From positions 1 to 64,000 of the forward strand of contig JANQIE010000060.1 of assembly GCA_028282295.1 (NCBI GenBank): DNA of 64,000 nt, written 5' to 3'. The number at the start of each line of letters is the position of its first letter. Positions within the stretch are counted from its first letter, which is position 1. Below the pieces are notes generated by a model that saw nothing but the letters and a program-made list of their open reading frames with translations, had not been told where the DNA came from and did no database searches. A program made the translations under genes and the position numbers. Of the stretch, positions 1 through 9,827 are shown piece by piece. Source of the DNA: Desulfobacterales bacterium (GTDB lineage Bacteria; Desulfobacterota; Desulfobacteria; Desulfobacterales; JANQIE01).

Positions 1-77
1 AATTATTAGATACTTCTAATCGTTTATAAAAATATCGTCCAAATTGGAAATTGAGACTTGACGGTTCGCCCCATAGA

Positions 78-106
78 AGGGTGGGCCGTGCCCACCAGAT
101 TGAGCT
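78..106. repeat. Half copy of GTGGGC-box inverted-repeat family
   Basis: agggtgggccgtgcccaccagattgagct matches the right arms at 21683 and 49133. Confidence 0.55.
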
Positions 107-113
107 AACCAAG

Positions 114-1550
114 ATGGCAATAGACAAATCTACTTTTAAGTCTCTGCAGGCAATTGTCGGAAGCGAACATGCGACCCGTCAGGCCGAAGACCGTCATTGC
201 TATGCCTATGACGCGACACGCCGCAGCTTTATGCCGGATGCGGTGGTTTTTCCGGAATCAACCGACCAGGTGGCGCGTATCATCGAGTTGGCCAATCAGA
301 CGCCGTTTTACGTCGTCCCCCGAGGCGCCGGTTCCGGGATGACCGGGGGGAGTCTGGCCGTCAAGGGCGGGGTGGTGATGGCGATGAATCGATTCAACCG
401 GATTCACGCCATCGATACGGACAACCTGATTGCCCGTGTGGAGCCGGGGGTGGTGACCGGTCGGTTTCAGGCGGCGGTGGCCCGCGAGGGGCTTTTTTAT
501 CCACCGGACCCGTCCAGTTCGGCGTTTTCTACCCTGGGCGGTAATTTGGCCGAGTGTGCCGGGGGACCGCAGGCCGTGAAATACGGGGTCACCCGGGATT
601 ACGTACTCGGCTTGCAAGCGGTGACCGGCAGTGGCGCGATCATACGAACCGGTGTGCAGACCGCCAAGGGGGTCGTCGGCTATGACATGGCCCGTCTTAT
701 CATCGGTTCCGAAGGAACATTGGCCGTGATTACCGATATCACCCTGAAACTGCTCCCCCTGCCGGAGGCGATCCAAACCTTGATGGTGCTCTTTGATCGC
801 ATCGACACGGCCGCCGAAACCGTTTCCGAGCTGACCCGCAGGCGCATCATTCCCCGTAAAATCGAATTTATGGACAATGCCGCGATTCGTTGTGCCGAAA
901 AGGTCCTGCAGGCCGGGTTGCCGGTGGACGCCGAGGCCCTGCTGTTGATCGAGGTTGACGGTGATCAGAACCAGGTCGCTGCCTACGCCGAACGGGTCGA
1001 GCAAGCCTGCCGGGACAAGGGGGCTCTGCAGGTAGAAATGGCAACCGACCCGCAAGCGGCCGCCGACCTGTGGCGCGCCCGCAAGGCGGTTTCACCCGCC
1101 CTGTTTCAGTATGGTCCGGATAAAATCAATGAGGATATCGTGGTGCCCCGAAGTAAAATACCGGCGATCGTGCGTAAAATTGAAGCGTTGCGGCGCAGCA
1201 CCGGATTGATGATGGTCAGCTTCGGGCACGCCGGAGACGGCAACATTCATTTTAATATCATGCTTGACAAACAGAACCCGGCGGAATTGAAAAAAGCCCA
1301 TGAGGCGGTGGCGCAATTGTTCGACTACACCCTCGAATTGGGAGGGACCATTTCCGGTGAGCATGGTATCGGCATAACCAAGGCACCCTACCTGGCGAAA
1401 GAAATCGGACCGTTTGAAATGCAGTTGATGCGCAACATTAAATCGGTATTCGATCCAAAAGGTATTTTAAATCCGGGTAAAATTTTTCCGGTGCAGTCTG
1501 AACAACCGCACCTTGCTGCAACAAAAAAAGCCGGTCCAGCGGATCGGTAA
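114..1550 (+). CDS. glcD: FAD-linked oxidase, glycolate oxidase subunit GlcD / D-lactate dehydrogenase type
   Basis: ORF 51..1550; likely start MAIDKSTFK at 114. FAD-binding motif PRGAGSGMTGG and C-terminal SGEHGIG...NPGKIF typical of GlcD. Confidence 0.88.
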   Translation: MAIDKSTFKSLQAIVGSEHATRQAEDRHCYAYDATRRSFMPDAVVFPESTDQVARIIELANQTPFYVVPRGAGSGMTGGSLAVKGGVVMAMNRFNRIHAIDTDNLIARVEPGVVTGRFQAAVAREGLFYPPDPSSSAFSTLGGNLAECAGGPQAVKYGVTRDYVLGLQAVTGSGAIIRTGVQTAKGVVGYDMARLIIGSEGTLAVITDITLKLLPLPEAIQTLMVLFDRIDTAAETVSELTRRRIIPRKIEFMDNAAIRCAEKVLQAGLPVDAEALLLIEVDGDQNQVAAYAERVEQACRDKGALQVEMATDPQAAADLWRARKAVSPALFQYGPDKINEDIVVPRSKIPAIVRKIEALRRSTGLMMVSFGHAGDGNIHFNIMLDKQNPAELKKAHEAVAQLFDYTLELGGTISGEHGIGITKAPYLAKEIGPFEMQLMRNIKSVFDPKGILNPGKIFPVQSEQPHLAATKKAGPADR

Positions 1551-1567
1551 CCCGCTGGCACCGGCTT
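1528..1567 (-). terminator. Rho-independent terminator for the minus-strand suhB operon
   Basis: AGCCGGT.CAGCGG...CCGCTGG.ACCGGCT stem followed on the minus strand by a T-run; overlaps the glcD stop codon. Confidence 0.6.
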
Positions 1568-1615
1568 TGAATATCGGTTTTCTCTCAGATTCCGGCAATA
1601 GACCGGCATGCCGTC

Positions 1616-1813
1616 TTATTGCATTTTAAGGACACTGGCCTCCGACGATACCAACTCTTCCAATATCTCCATGCGCGTATTTTGCTCTTTGGCCACCGCG
1701 CATCGCAGTCGCAGGGCACAATAGCCCTTGCAGATTTGATCTTCCATGCTGAAATCGCCGAAGCAGTCTAATTGCTCATCCATGGTAGATTGTTCGAATC
1801 CGATTAATTTCAT
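1616..1813 (-). CDS. Small Cys-containing protein (65 aa), function unknown
   Basis: ORF abuts suhB (shared base 1813); Cys pattern DCFGDFSMEDQICKGYCALRLRC. Confidence 0.6.
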   Translation of the reverse strand: MKLIGFEQSTMDEQLDCFGDFSMEDQICKGYCALRLRCAVAKEQNTRMEILEELVSSEASVLKMQ

Positions 1814-2604
1814 TACGTGTCCTCTTCCACCCTCAATAAGTTTAGCATTTCCTGGTGAACCTTACCGTTGGTTGCCAGAATTTGATTGCTGTTGATTTGG
1901 TACGTTTGATTTTCAAAATCGGTGACCACCGCCCCGGCTTCGCGGGCAATGACCAAACCTGCCGCCGTGTCCCAAGGCTGCAGGTTTTGCTCCCAGTAGC
2001 CGGCAAAGCGGCCGTTGGCCACATAACACAAATCCAAGGCCGCGCTGCCCAAACGCCGCACCGCGCGCGCCGCTTGCAGGCAATTGCTGAACCGCATGAG
2101 CAGCGGTTGCAAAACAGTGGCAAAGTTATAGGGAAAGCCGGTGACCAACAAGCTATCCGAAACCCGGTCGGTTCCGTCGACCGTAATGGGGCGACCGTTC
2201 AGCCGGGCGCCTTGTCCCTTGGCTGCCGAGAACAGTTCGTTGGTGGCCGGATTTAGCACGATGCCGAAAACCGGTTCTCCTTGCCGGGCAAAGGCGATGG
2301 ACACCGCAAACAATTCCAACCCGTGGGCATAATTGGTGGTGCCGTCGAGTGGATCGATGATCCATTGACAATCATCGTCGCCTTGGCGGGCACCGCTCTC
2401 TTCAGCTAAAATGGCATGATCGGGAAATGCGCCCCGGATGGTGTCGATGATCGCTTTTTCAGAACCAAGATCGGCTTCGGTAACCAAGTCGATGGCCCCT
2501 TTTTTATCGATCCGGGACAGTTTGCCGAGGTGTGCTTGCAGAACGGCGGCTCCTTTGTGGGCCGCCGCCATTCCAACGCCTTTAATTTTTTCCAAATCAA
2601 CCAT
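1813..2604 (-). CDS. suhB: Inositol monophosphatase family protein
   Basis: Motifs EES and DPLDGTTNYAHG, and WDTAAG. Confidence 0.92.
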   Translation of the reverse strand: MVDLEKIKGVGMAAAHKGAAVLQAHLGKLSRIDKKGAIDLVTEADLGSEKAIIDTIRGAFPDHAILAEESGARQGDDDCQWIIDPLDGTTNYAHGLELFAVSIAFARQGEPVFGIVLNPATNELFSAAKGQGARLNGRPITVDGTDRVSDSLLVTGFPYNFATVLQPLLMRFSNCLQAARAVRRLGSAALDLCYVANGRFAGYWEQNLQPWDTAAGLVIAREAGAVVTDFENQTYQINSNQILATNGKVHQEMLNLLRVEEDT

Positions 2605-2646
2605 TTGAGTTAAATTTTAGCCTTTCCGGATAAAACCTGTCAAGCG

Positions 2647-4305
2647 CTAACCCACTTGAAGGCCGGTCTCTTGCGATGATTTCAAAGGGGCGATACCGCT
2701 TTGCATGGCATCGATGAGCGGCACCAATGTTGTTTTATCTTTGGCCGAAACCGCGAAGCCTTTCAGGCGACGTTCATAACGGGTGATCGTTTCGGCAGTG
2801 ACACGGTCTTTCTTGTTCAGCACCATCAATTGCGGAATGTGGTTCAGACGCAGGTCCCGCAGAATTTTGTTGACCGATTGGATTTGTTCGTCGATGCGCT
2901 GGTTGCTCAGGTCAACCACATGCAACAACAGATCGGCGCTTTCAAGCTCTTCCAACGTGGCGCGAAAGGCCACCATCAAATCCTTGGGTAGATTTTTGAT
3001 AAACCCGACGGTGTCGGTGATGATCACCTCGATGTCCTGGGGGAAGCGCAACCGCCGGCTGGAGGGATCCAGCGTGGCAAATAATTGATTCTCGGCCAGC
3101 ACTTTGCTTTGGGTCAAGGTGTTGAGCAGGGTCGATTTGCCGGCGTTGGTGTAACCGATAATCGAGATGACCGGCACACCTTTTTTGCTGCGCTGGGCCC
3201 GTTGCTGTTTACGCTGTTTGCGCACCACCGCCAGATCTTTTTCCAGACGCGTGATGCGGTCTCTGACCCGCCGCCGGTTGATTTCCAATTTGGTTTCACC
3301 GGGACCCCGGCCCCCAATGCCGCCGGTCAAACGGGACATGGCGGTATTTTTGGTGATCAGGCGCGGCAGCAAATACTTCAACTGGGCCAATTCCACCTGC
3401 AACTTGCCTTCCCGCGTCTGGGCGCGTTGGGCAAAAATATCCAGGATCAACTGCGTGCGATCGATCACTTTCAGATCGATCTGATCCGTTATCGAGCGGA
3501 TTTGGGACGGATTCAGTTCCTGGTCGAAAATCAGCAGGTTGATGTCCCGGGTCAAGGCTTTGAGGGTCAGGTCTTGCAATTTGCCCAGCCCGATCAAAAA
3601 ACGCGAATCGATTCGGCGGCGCTGCTGCAATTCCTCACCGGCGATTTCAATGCCGCCGGAACGGGCCAGATCTCTTAGTTCGGCCAACGAATCCAAGGCG
3701 TTGCGTTTGGACGCCGTGGTAACACTGACAATCAGGGCACGTTCCTTGTTCGCGCCGGCGGCATGGATGGCCCGCACGCGGGCCAGCTCGTCTTCCAACG
3801 CCCGGATTTGATCCGTACAGCCATTTCCAAGCTGATCCAGGCGCAATGGCTTTTCGATTTGGTAGTATTTGCCGTTGCTACCCTGTGGCAGGATATGCCC
3901 CAAATGAACCTCATGGGTGTGGCCGTCCGGACTCGGGGCCACCGCGGCCATCATATCCAGGCGCAGCAACGCCAGGTCGGTAACATCGTCCTGGGTCAAC
4001 GGCTCCGGTGTAAGGTGGGTATGTACGCACCGCAAGCCTTTCAAGCGGCCGGGAGCCGTGCGGTAAAGGCCGGTATTCGGGATAACGATCTTTTGATGAT
4101 CGCCGACAATAACATAGGCGATCTTGCCTTTGCGGTTGATCAGCAGGCCCACCTGGCGGCGCAGTTCATCGGCCAGCAAACTGATTTCGCGCGCAATTTC
4201 GGGGGTAATGACGTAATCGGCGGGAATCCGTCGGCGGTATAGATTTTCAAGGCGCCGTAGTTGATTTGCTTTCAAGCCTACGATATTGCCGTAAAGCCGT
4301 TTCAT
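2647..4305 (-). CDS. hflX: GTPase HflX
   Basis: GGRGPGETKLE, GYTNAGKSTLLN, DTVGFIKNLP, NKKD motifs. Confidence 0.95.
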   Translation of the reverse strand: MKRLYGNIVGLKANQLRRLENLYRRRIPADYVITPEIAREISLLADELRRQVGLLINRKGKIAYVIVGDHQKIVIPNTGLYRTAPGRLKGLRCVHTHLTPEPLTQDDVTDLALLRLDMMAAVAPSPDGHTHEVHLGHILPQGSNGKYYQIEKPLRLDQLGNGCTDQIRALEDELARVRAIHAAGANKERALIVSVTTASKRNALDSLAELRDLARSGGIEIAGEELQQRRRIDSRFLIGLGKLQDLTLKALTRDINLLIFDQELNPSQIRSITDQIDLKVIDRTQLILDIFAQRAQTREGKLQVELAQLKYLLPRLITKNTAMSRLTGGIGGRGPGETKLEINRRRVRDRITRLEKDLAVVRKQRKQQRAQRSKKGVPVISIIGYTNAGKSTLLNTLTQSKVLAENQLFATLDPSSRRLRFPQDIEVIITDTVGFIKNLPKDLMVAFRATLEELESADLLLHVVDLSNQRIDEQIQSVNKILRDLRLNHIPQLMVLNKKDRVTAETITRYERRLKGFAVSAKDKTTLVPLIDAMQSGIAPLKSSQETGLQVG

Positions 4306-4428
4306 AAAATAACAGTATTTCCCGTTGCGGTGAGTTGAGTGGTAATGGGCACTTCAAACCAAAGATAATCGTGATCAGACCGTGTGTAAACTGACGATTC
4401 TGCTCGGGTTGTCGATTCAGGCCGCGGC

Positions 4429-5826
4429 TCAAGCGTCCGGGAAATACCCCTCGTCGGCAAAATTTTCAAATCGTGTAAAGGCGCCGATAAAAGTTAAAAA
4501 CACCGTTCCAGTCGGGCCGTTGCGCTGTTTGCCGAGAATTACCTCGGCCTTGCCGCGATTCGGATTGTTCTCGTCTTTATTATACACCTCATCCCGGTAG
4601 ATAAAGGCCACCAAGTCGGCATCCTGCTCCAAAGCACCGGATTCGCGCAGGTCTGAAAGCATTGGGCGTTTGTCGGCCCTTTGTTCCAGCATGCGGTTGA
4701 GCTGCGACAGAGCGATTACCGGCACATCCAGTTCCTTGGCCAGCCCTTTCAACGACCGGGATATTTCGGATATTTCGAGCTCCCGTCTTTCACCCGCCCC
4801 CGGGGCCCGCATCAATTGCAAGTAATCGACGATCACTAACCCCAACCCTTTATCCATTTTCAAGCGACGGGCTTTGGTGCGGATATCCATCGGGGTCAGA
4901 TTGGGCGCGTCATCAATATAAATCGGCGCTTGTTCCAGGGAACCGGCGGCATCGGTCAGTTTGACCCAATCATCATTGCTGAAAAAACCGCGGCGCAATT
5001 GGGAAGAGTCGATGCGCGCCTCGGACGTCAGAAGACGCATGGAGAGCTGTTCCTTGGACATTTCCAGTGAAAAAATAGCCACCGGCACGTTGTGGTCCAC
5101 GGCGGCGTTGCGGGCGAAATTCAATGCCAAGGCGGTTTTGCCCATGGCAGGACGCGCCGCCAGGATAATCAGGTCGGAATTCTGAAATCCGGATGTCATG
5201 TTATCCAGCTTGGTATACCCCGACGGAATACCGGTCAACAGAGACTTGTTGCCCTGGCGCTCTTCAAGGGCGTCGATGTTGCTGACAACCAAATCGCGCA
5301 ACGGGTAGAACGCTTGTTTCGATTTATTCTCGGCAATTTCAAAAATCGAGCTCTCGGCAAAATCGATAACGCCTTCCACATTGCCGCGATCGGCAAAACA
5401 GCGTTTGGCAATGGCGTTCGATTTTTCAATCAACCTGCGCAACGTGGCTTTATCGTGCACGATGCGGGCGTAGTGCTGGGCGTTGACCGCCAACGGAACC
5501 GTATCGATCAGCCGGGCCAAATAACTGGCGCCGCCGATATCCTCCAAGTGTCCGTTTTCCTTGAGCCGGGCCGAAAGCGTTACCAAATCCACAGGTTCGT
5601 TGCGGGCAAACAACTCACCGACGGCGGCAAAAATCTTCTGGTGGGCACCGCGGTAGAAATCCTCCGAGGTGAGGATGTCCATTACATCGAGCAGCGTGGC
5701 ATTGTCGACCAGAATCGCGCTGATGATCGATTCCTCCGCTTCAATGCTTTGCGGCGGCAGCGTATACAGGGAAGGATCTTTTTCGGTTTTCGGAATCGGT
5801 TCGGCCATAAAGATATTGGGTGTCAA
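4429..5826 (-). CDS. dnaB: Replicative DNA helicase DnaB
   Basis: ARPAMGKTALALN, VDYLQLM, LSQLNR motifs. Confidence 0.96.
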   Translation of the reverse strand: MTPNIFMAEPIPKTEKDPSLYTLPPQSIEAEESIISAILVDNATLLDVMDILTSEDFYRGAHQKIFAAVGELFARNEPVDLVTLSARLKENGHLEDIGGASYLARLIDTVPLAVNAQHYARIVHDKATLRRLIEKSNAIAKRCFADRGNVEGVIDFAESSIFEIAENKSKQAFYPLRDLVVSNIDALEERQGNKSLLTGIPSGYTKLDNMTSGFQNSDLIILAARPAMGKTALALNFARNAAVDHNVPVAIFSLEMSKEQLSMRLLTSEARIDSSQLRRGFFSNDDWVKLTDAAGSLEQAPIYIDDAPNLTPMDIRTKARRLKMDKGLGLVIVDYLQLMRAPGAGERRELEISEISRSLKGLAKELDVPVIALSQLNRMLEQRADKRPMLSDLRESGALEQDADLVAFIYRDEVYNKDENNPNRGKAEVILGKQRNGPTGTVFLTFIGAFTRFENFADEGYFPDA

Positions 5827-5924
5827 AAAATACTGAAAACGCAGCCGGTTAGTTGAAATTAGGCTGTCATCAAAAATACGTGGAAGGCATCATAGCACGA
5901 AACTCAATAGGGGCAAATAAAAAA

Positions 5925-5960
5925 GGAATACTTCCCGGCAATCGGGAAGTATTCCTTTGT
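5925..5960 (-). terminator. Rho-independent terminator after rplI
   Basis: AAGGAATACTTCCCG-gcaat-CGGGAAGTATTCCTT perfect stem with flanking A/T runs. Confidence 0.75.
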
Positions 5961-5991
5961 TGGTCTGTTCGTCGGGGTATATGTCGTTGTT

Positions 5992-6435
5992 TTATTCCGG
6001 CACGACATTTACAGTGATTTCAGGTTCGACGTCTTTGTAAACGCGAATCGGCACTTTGTATTCACCCAACTTTTTGATCGGTTCGCTCAACAGAATCATC
6101 CGTTTTTCAACTTTGATATCTTCGCGGTCCAACGCCTGGACAATATCCTGAACTTTAACGGAGCCATAGAGGCGGTCTTCATCGCTAACCCGTGAAGGCA
6201 CCTGACAGCTCACCCCTTCCAGCTTTTTAGCCATTTCCTCGGCGATGGCTTTTTCCTTGGCGATTTGTAATTCGAACTTGGCTTTTTCCTGCTCCAACAA
6301 CCGCCGGTATTGATTGGTCGCGGGAACCGCTTTGTTCTGCGGAAGCAAGTAGTTGCGAGCGTAACCATCGGCGACCGTAACTTCACTGCCGATGATTCCC
6401 AGAGAATCGATGGTTTCCTTTAATATTACTTTCAT
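5992..6435 (-). CDS. rplI: 50S ribosomal protein L9
   Basis: MKVILKETIDSLGIIGSEVTVADGYARNYLLPQNKAV. Confidence 0.97.
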   Translation of the reverse strand: MKVILKETIDSLGIIGSEVTVADGYARNYLLPQNKAVPATNQYRRLLEQEKAKFELQIAKEKAIAEEMAKKLEGVSCQVPSRVSDEDRLYGSVKVQDIVQALDREDIKVEKRMILLSEPIKKLGEYKVPIRVYKDVEPEITVNVVPE

Positions 6436-6497
6436 TTTAAACCTCCGGTAAATAAAGGGCTATTGTAATTTGGGATATTTTATTTTTTCCGCGGCCC

Positions 6498-7454
6498 TTA
6501 AGTTGTCGGGGTGAACCGGGTACGAAAATTGATCCATGTGTCAAATAATCCGATCCCGACAACGATCATTAAAATTTGCGGTTGCAGAATCATCAAAGCG
6601 TACAGAATATATTGAACCGGTCGCGGCAGGTTCTTCTTTTGAAAGAAAAACGCGGTAACGGCAATCCCCTGGAATAAATACAAGGCAAGCGTTACGATCA
6701 AACCGCTGACACCGATCACTTTCAGGCTTTGACCGGGAAGCAGGGTCACCATACCGCCGGCAATCACACCCCAGACAAACGGCTCGGGCGTTTGCCACCC
6801 GGATAAACCGCGAATATCCGGCGGCATCAGGCCGCGCCGGCTTAGCAGCCACCGGCCCAGATACCGGTTCGTCCAGGAGGTCAGCAGGACGGTCAGTGCC
6901 ATCACCGCCGGCACAAAGCCCATCATCAGGGGTTTGGTTTGCGCAAATGCGTCTTTCAGCGTCTCGGCTTCGAAGCCGGGTGTTTGCACCAGCTCAAAAA
7001 AGGAAATCGTCTGTGCGATATTTTCATCGATAAATGCCGATGTCAACGCAACGATCGTCGTGCCCCGGATCAGGCAGTAACCGGCCACGGTGATGAAGGC
7101 GACCACCATGTAAACGACGCCGGCGAAAATGACCGTCCATTCCGGTTCGATATCCAGAAGGATGAGTTCGGCAATCAATAAGCCCATGGCCAGCAAGCCG
7201 GCATAGTACAGTTGATTGAACCAGATCAATATGCCCGATCCTCTGGACAGTTGGATCAGGATATACACCAAGGCGATCACCACAAGTACGGCGGCTTTCG
7301 CGCGATCAAGTTTTATCCGGTAAAAAATCACCGGCAGCGGTAAAAACAAGGCGCTGTACGGAAGCAGAATCAGTGTTGCCAGGGTGTACGCCACTGCCCT
7401 GGCAATATCCGTGTATTCGCCGCCAACAGGGTATCGGGGGTTCACCGCAAACAT
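6498..7454 (-). CDS. DUF2232-type integral membrane protein
   Basis: Multi-TM protein between rpsR and rplI, the usual context of DUF2232. Confidence 0.8.
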   Translation of the reverse strand: MFAVNPRYPVGGEYTDIARAVAYTLATLILLPYSALFLPLPVIFYRIKLDRAKAAVLVVIALVYILIQLSRGSGILIWFNQLYYAGLLAMGLLIAELILLDIEPEWTVIFAGVVYMVVAFITVAGYCLIRGTTIVALTSAFIDENIAQTISFFELVQTPGFEAETLKDAFAQTKPLMMGFVPAVMALTVLLTSWTNRYLGRWLLSRRGLMPPDIRGLSGWQTPEPFVWGVIAGGMVTLLPGQSLKVIGVSGLIVTLALYLFQGIAVTAFFFQKKNLPRPVQYILYALMILQPQILMIVVGIGLFDTWINFRTRFTPTT

Positions 7455-7479
7455 TCCTCACGAACGGCCGGCCTGAACG

Positions 7480-7767
7480 TTAGTGCCGTTCAACCATGCC
7501 GACATAGGGTAAAAGCGCAATGGTCCGGGCGCGTTTGATTGCATGCGTCAGGGCTCTTTGATGCTTGGCGCAGCAGCCGGATATGCGACGCGGTATGATT
7601 TTGCCGCGTTCGGTTATGAAGTAGCGTAAAGAGCGCGTGTCTTTGTAGTTGATTACCATATTACTGTCGGCGCAAAAGCGGCACACTTTGCGGCGATGGT
7701 ATACTCGGCGTTTGCGGCGTCCACGGCCGCCTCGGCTGGGGCCGCCTTTTCTTGGAGCTGGACTCAT
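7480..7767 (-). CDS. rpsR: 30S ribosomal protein S18
   Basis: CRFCAD...[43 protein letters not shown]. Confidence 0.97.
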   Translation of the reverse strand: MSPAPRKGGPSRGGRGRRKRRVYHRRKVCRFCADSNMVINYKDTRSLRYFITERGKIIPRRISGCCAKHQRALTHAIKRARTIALLPYVGMVERH

Positions 7768-7769
7768 GG

Positions 7770-8255
7770 CTAATTTCCCTCCTGACTTGATTCGGTTGCG
7801 GCGGGTTCTGCTTCGGTTGCCGGCGCTTCGGTCGACTCGGCCTCGGTTGCCGGTGCTTCGGTAGCTTCAACGGTTGCGGTTGTCTCGGCGGGCGATTGTG
7901 GGGCGCTTTCGGCCTGGGCCTTCTTCTCGGCCTCGGCCATTTCAGCCTTGACCTTCTCCAGGTCGGTGTCCTTATCTAATATAACGGTCATGTACTTGAG
8001 GACCTTGTCGTCGATGCGGAAAGACCTTTCCATTTCGGCCACCAGATCGCCGTTACCGCAATAATCGAGTAAAATGTAGTATCCACGGGATTTTTTACGG
8101 ATTTCATAGGCCAGTTTTTTGGCGCCCCATTCATCCGTTTTGACAAGAAAGCCGGCCATCTTTTCGATCAGGCCGGTGGCTTTTTCCAGAACCGGCGCAC
8201 GACCTTCTTCGGAAAGATCCGGGTCGAGGATAAAAATCGTTTCGTAACGTCGCAT
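7770..8255 (-). CDS. rpsF: 30S ribosomal protein S6 with Ala/Thr/Glu-rich C-terminal tail
   Basis: [17 protein letters not shown]...; extended low-complexity C terminus. Confidence 0.96.
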   Translation of the reverse strand: MRRYETIFILDPDLSEEGRAPVLEKATGLIEKMAGFLVKTDEWGAKKLAYEIRKKSRGYYILLDYCGNGDLVAEMERSFRIDDKVLKYMTVILDKDTDLEKVKAEMAEAEKKAQAESAPQSPAETTATVEATEAPATEAESTEAPATEAEPAATESSQEGN

Positions 8256-8451
8256 GTAACCTCCTTATGGCTATTAAGCCCCGCCATTAGTAACGGAGCA
8301 AGGATGTTCCGGCAATCTCGTTGACGACTGCCGAAAGGTTGCAGAGCCGCAAATGCGGCTCGCATACCGATAAAATTTGCCCTAATAACATTGATGGAAA
8401 GCCGCTGTCAAGAATATTGTCGGTATGTTTTTAAGGGCCTCAGACGTACCA

Positions 8452-8490
8452 CCAAAAAAAAGCCATTAGCGCTGAATCCGCTAATGGCTT
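8452..8490 (-). terminator. Terminator downstream of tRNA-Lys(CTT)
   Basis: AGCCATTAGCG...CGCTAATGGCT stem with A-run on + strand (T-run on minus). Confidence 0.75.
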
Positions 8491-8498
8491 GAATTTGC

Positions 8499-8575
<77 letters not shown>

Positions 8576-8647
8576 GCTGATCGATAGGCATAGGTTCGTA
8601 ACAGCTTTTGGGGGGCATGTCAAATAATTTTACGACGTTTTGAAAAC

Positions 8648-9403
8648 CTACTGCCGCCAGGGTGGTCGCTCCCGGCGTTGCTTGCGTCCTCGCTTGCGCC
8701 GGTTTTTGCCATTTGGAGCACCACCGATCGATGGGGGGGGGACACGTCGACCCGATTGCTGCAACCGCTCCGGGTCCAGGATGAAGCTGCCCGGTTCCGG
8801 GGTGCGGGCTTTGGGTTGGGGAGTATTTATATGAGGCTCCGGTGCAGCTTTGGGCAGGGGCGGGGCCAGCAGGCAGTCAGCCGGCAGGGCTTCGGCCACA
8901 AACAGGGTCTGACCGGCCGGCTGCAACGTGATTCCCTTTGCCAGGGCTTTTTGGACGTGCACCGTAATTAATAAAGGATTGCGGTCAAAGCGCTTGCCGA
9001 TTCGCAACGCCATTTTTTTATCAACCGCTAAAATGACCTTTGGATGCGAACCGGGTTGCAGGCCGTGTTCCAGAACAAACGCATGGGCCTTGGCGCGCAC
9101 GCAGGCGTACAGCAATTTTGGCGGCTTGCGGGTTGAATCGGCGTTGACCGTTGCAGCCCGGTGTTTGGCCCGAATCTGGTTTTCAGTGATTTCGATCGGC
9201 GGGTCGGGCAAGGTCAACAGGATTTCATTGATATGCGCCTGGCGCACATGCCGCCAGCCCGGTTCCTCGGTGATGGTTTTCAGAAATTGCTTCAATTTGA
9301 CAAACCCGTCCGCGTCGGGAACCAGACCGAATTCATCCGGCCGATGGGCGAGCATGTATTCGATAAATTTGGCTAGTTTTTTGACATTTTTTATGAGTGC
9401 CAT
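8648..9403 (-). CDS. RNA 2'-phosphotransferase (Tpt1/KptA)-like protein, diverged active-site motifs
   Basis: KLAKFIEYMLAHRPDEFGLVPDADGFVKLKQFL resembles the KptA N-terminal domain; C-terminal half resembles the ART-like domain. Confidence 0.7.
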   Translation of the reverse strand: MALIKNVKKLAKFIEYMLAHRPDEFGLVPDADGFVKLKQFLKTITEEPGWRHVRQAHINEILLTLPDPPIEITENQIRAKHRAATVNADSTRKPPKLLYACVRAKAHAFVLEHGLQPGSHPKVILAVDKKMALRIGKRFDRNPLLITVHVQKALAKGITLQPAGQTLFVAEALPADCLLAPPLPKAAPEPHINTPQPKARTPEPGSFILDPERLQQSGRRVPPPSIGGAPNGKNRRKRGRKQRRERPPWRQ

Positions 9404-9619
9404 GTGTTTTTACTATCATCGCCGAAGCCGGTTGTGCAAGTCTCGACAAGGGGCAAGTGACACCTGGTCGCGTGATGACGTCCGACCGCAATGCTCTATT
9501 AGTTCTTGACAGAGCCGAAAATTTAACTACAATCGGCTGGCAATGATAACCGGCATGCCGACATATTGCTTACTTCTTCCAAGACGTTGTTTCAAGCGGC
9601 GTCGAGCCGCTGTTGGCGA

Positions 9620-9761
9620 GTGTCCATCCGGAAATAACATCTTTGGGCCCCTGGCGGCGTTCTCGCATTTTTTTAATCCTCGCAATAGCGCGCGATGTCT
9701 GAGGACTAAAAAATGCTCGGGCCTTGCCAGGAATCTAAAGCTGCTATTTCCGGATGGACAC
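9620..9761 (+). repeat. MITE-like palindromic element, copy 1 (142 bp)
   Basis: gtgtccatccggaaata...tatttccggatggacac TIRs; imperfect 6-bp flanks TGGCGA/AAGCGA. Confidence 0.85.
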
Positions 9762-9791
9762 AAGCGAAGCGATCGAAGTTGAATCACAACC

Positions 9792-9816
9792 AGAGCCTTA
9801 ACGGCTCTTTTTTTTT
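9792..9816 (+). terminator. Terminator or attenuator hairpin immediately upstream of pyrC
   Basis: AGAGCC-TTAAC-GGCTCT followed by an uninterrupted T-run, 11 nt before the pyrC ATG. Confidence 0.6.
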
Positions 9817-9827
9817 GGGATAAAACG

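Noticed and set aside
7800-7900. Repetitive ggttgccggcgcttcggt / ggttgccggtgcttcggt units
   Set aside because: Explained by the [10 protein letters not shown] / [10 protein letters not shown] repeats in the S6 C-terminal tail, not a separate element.
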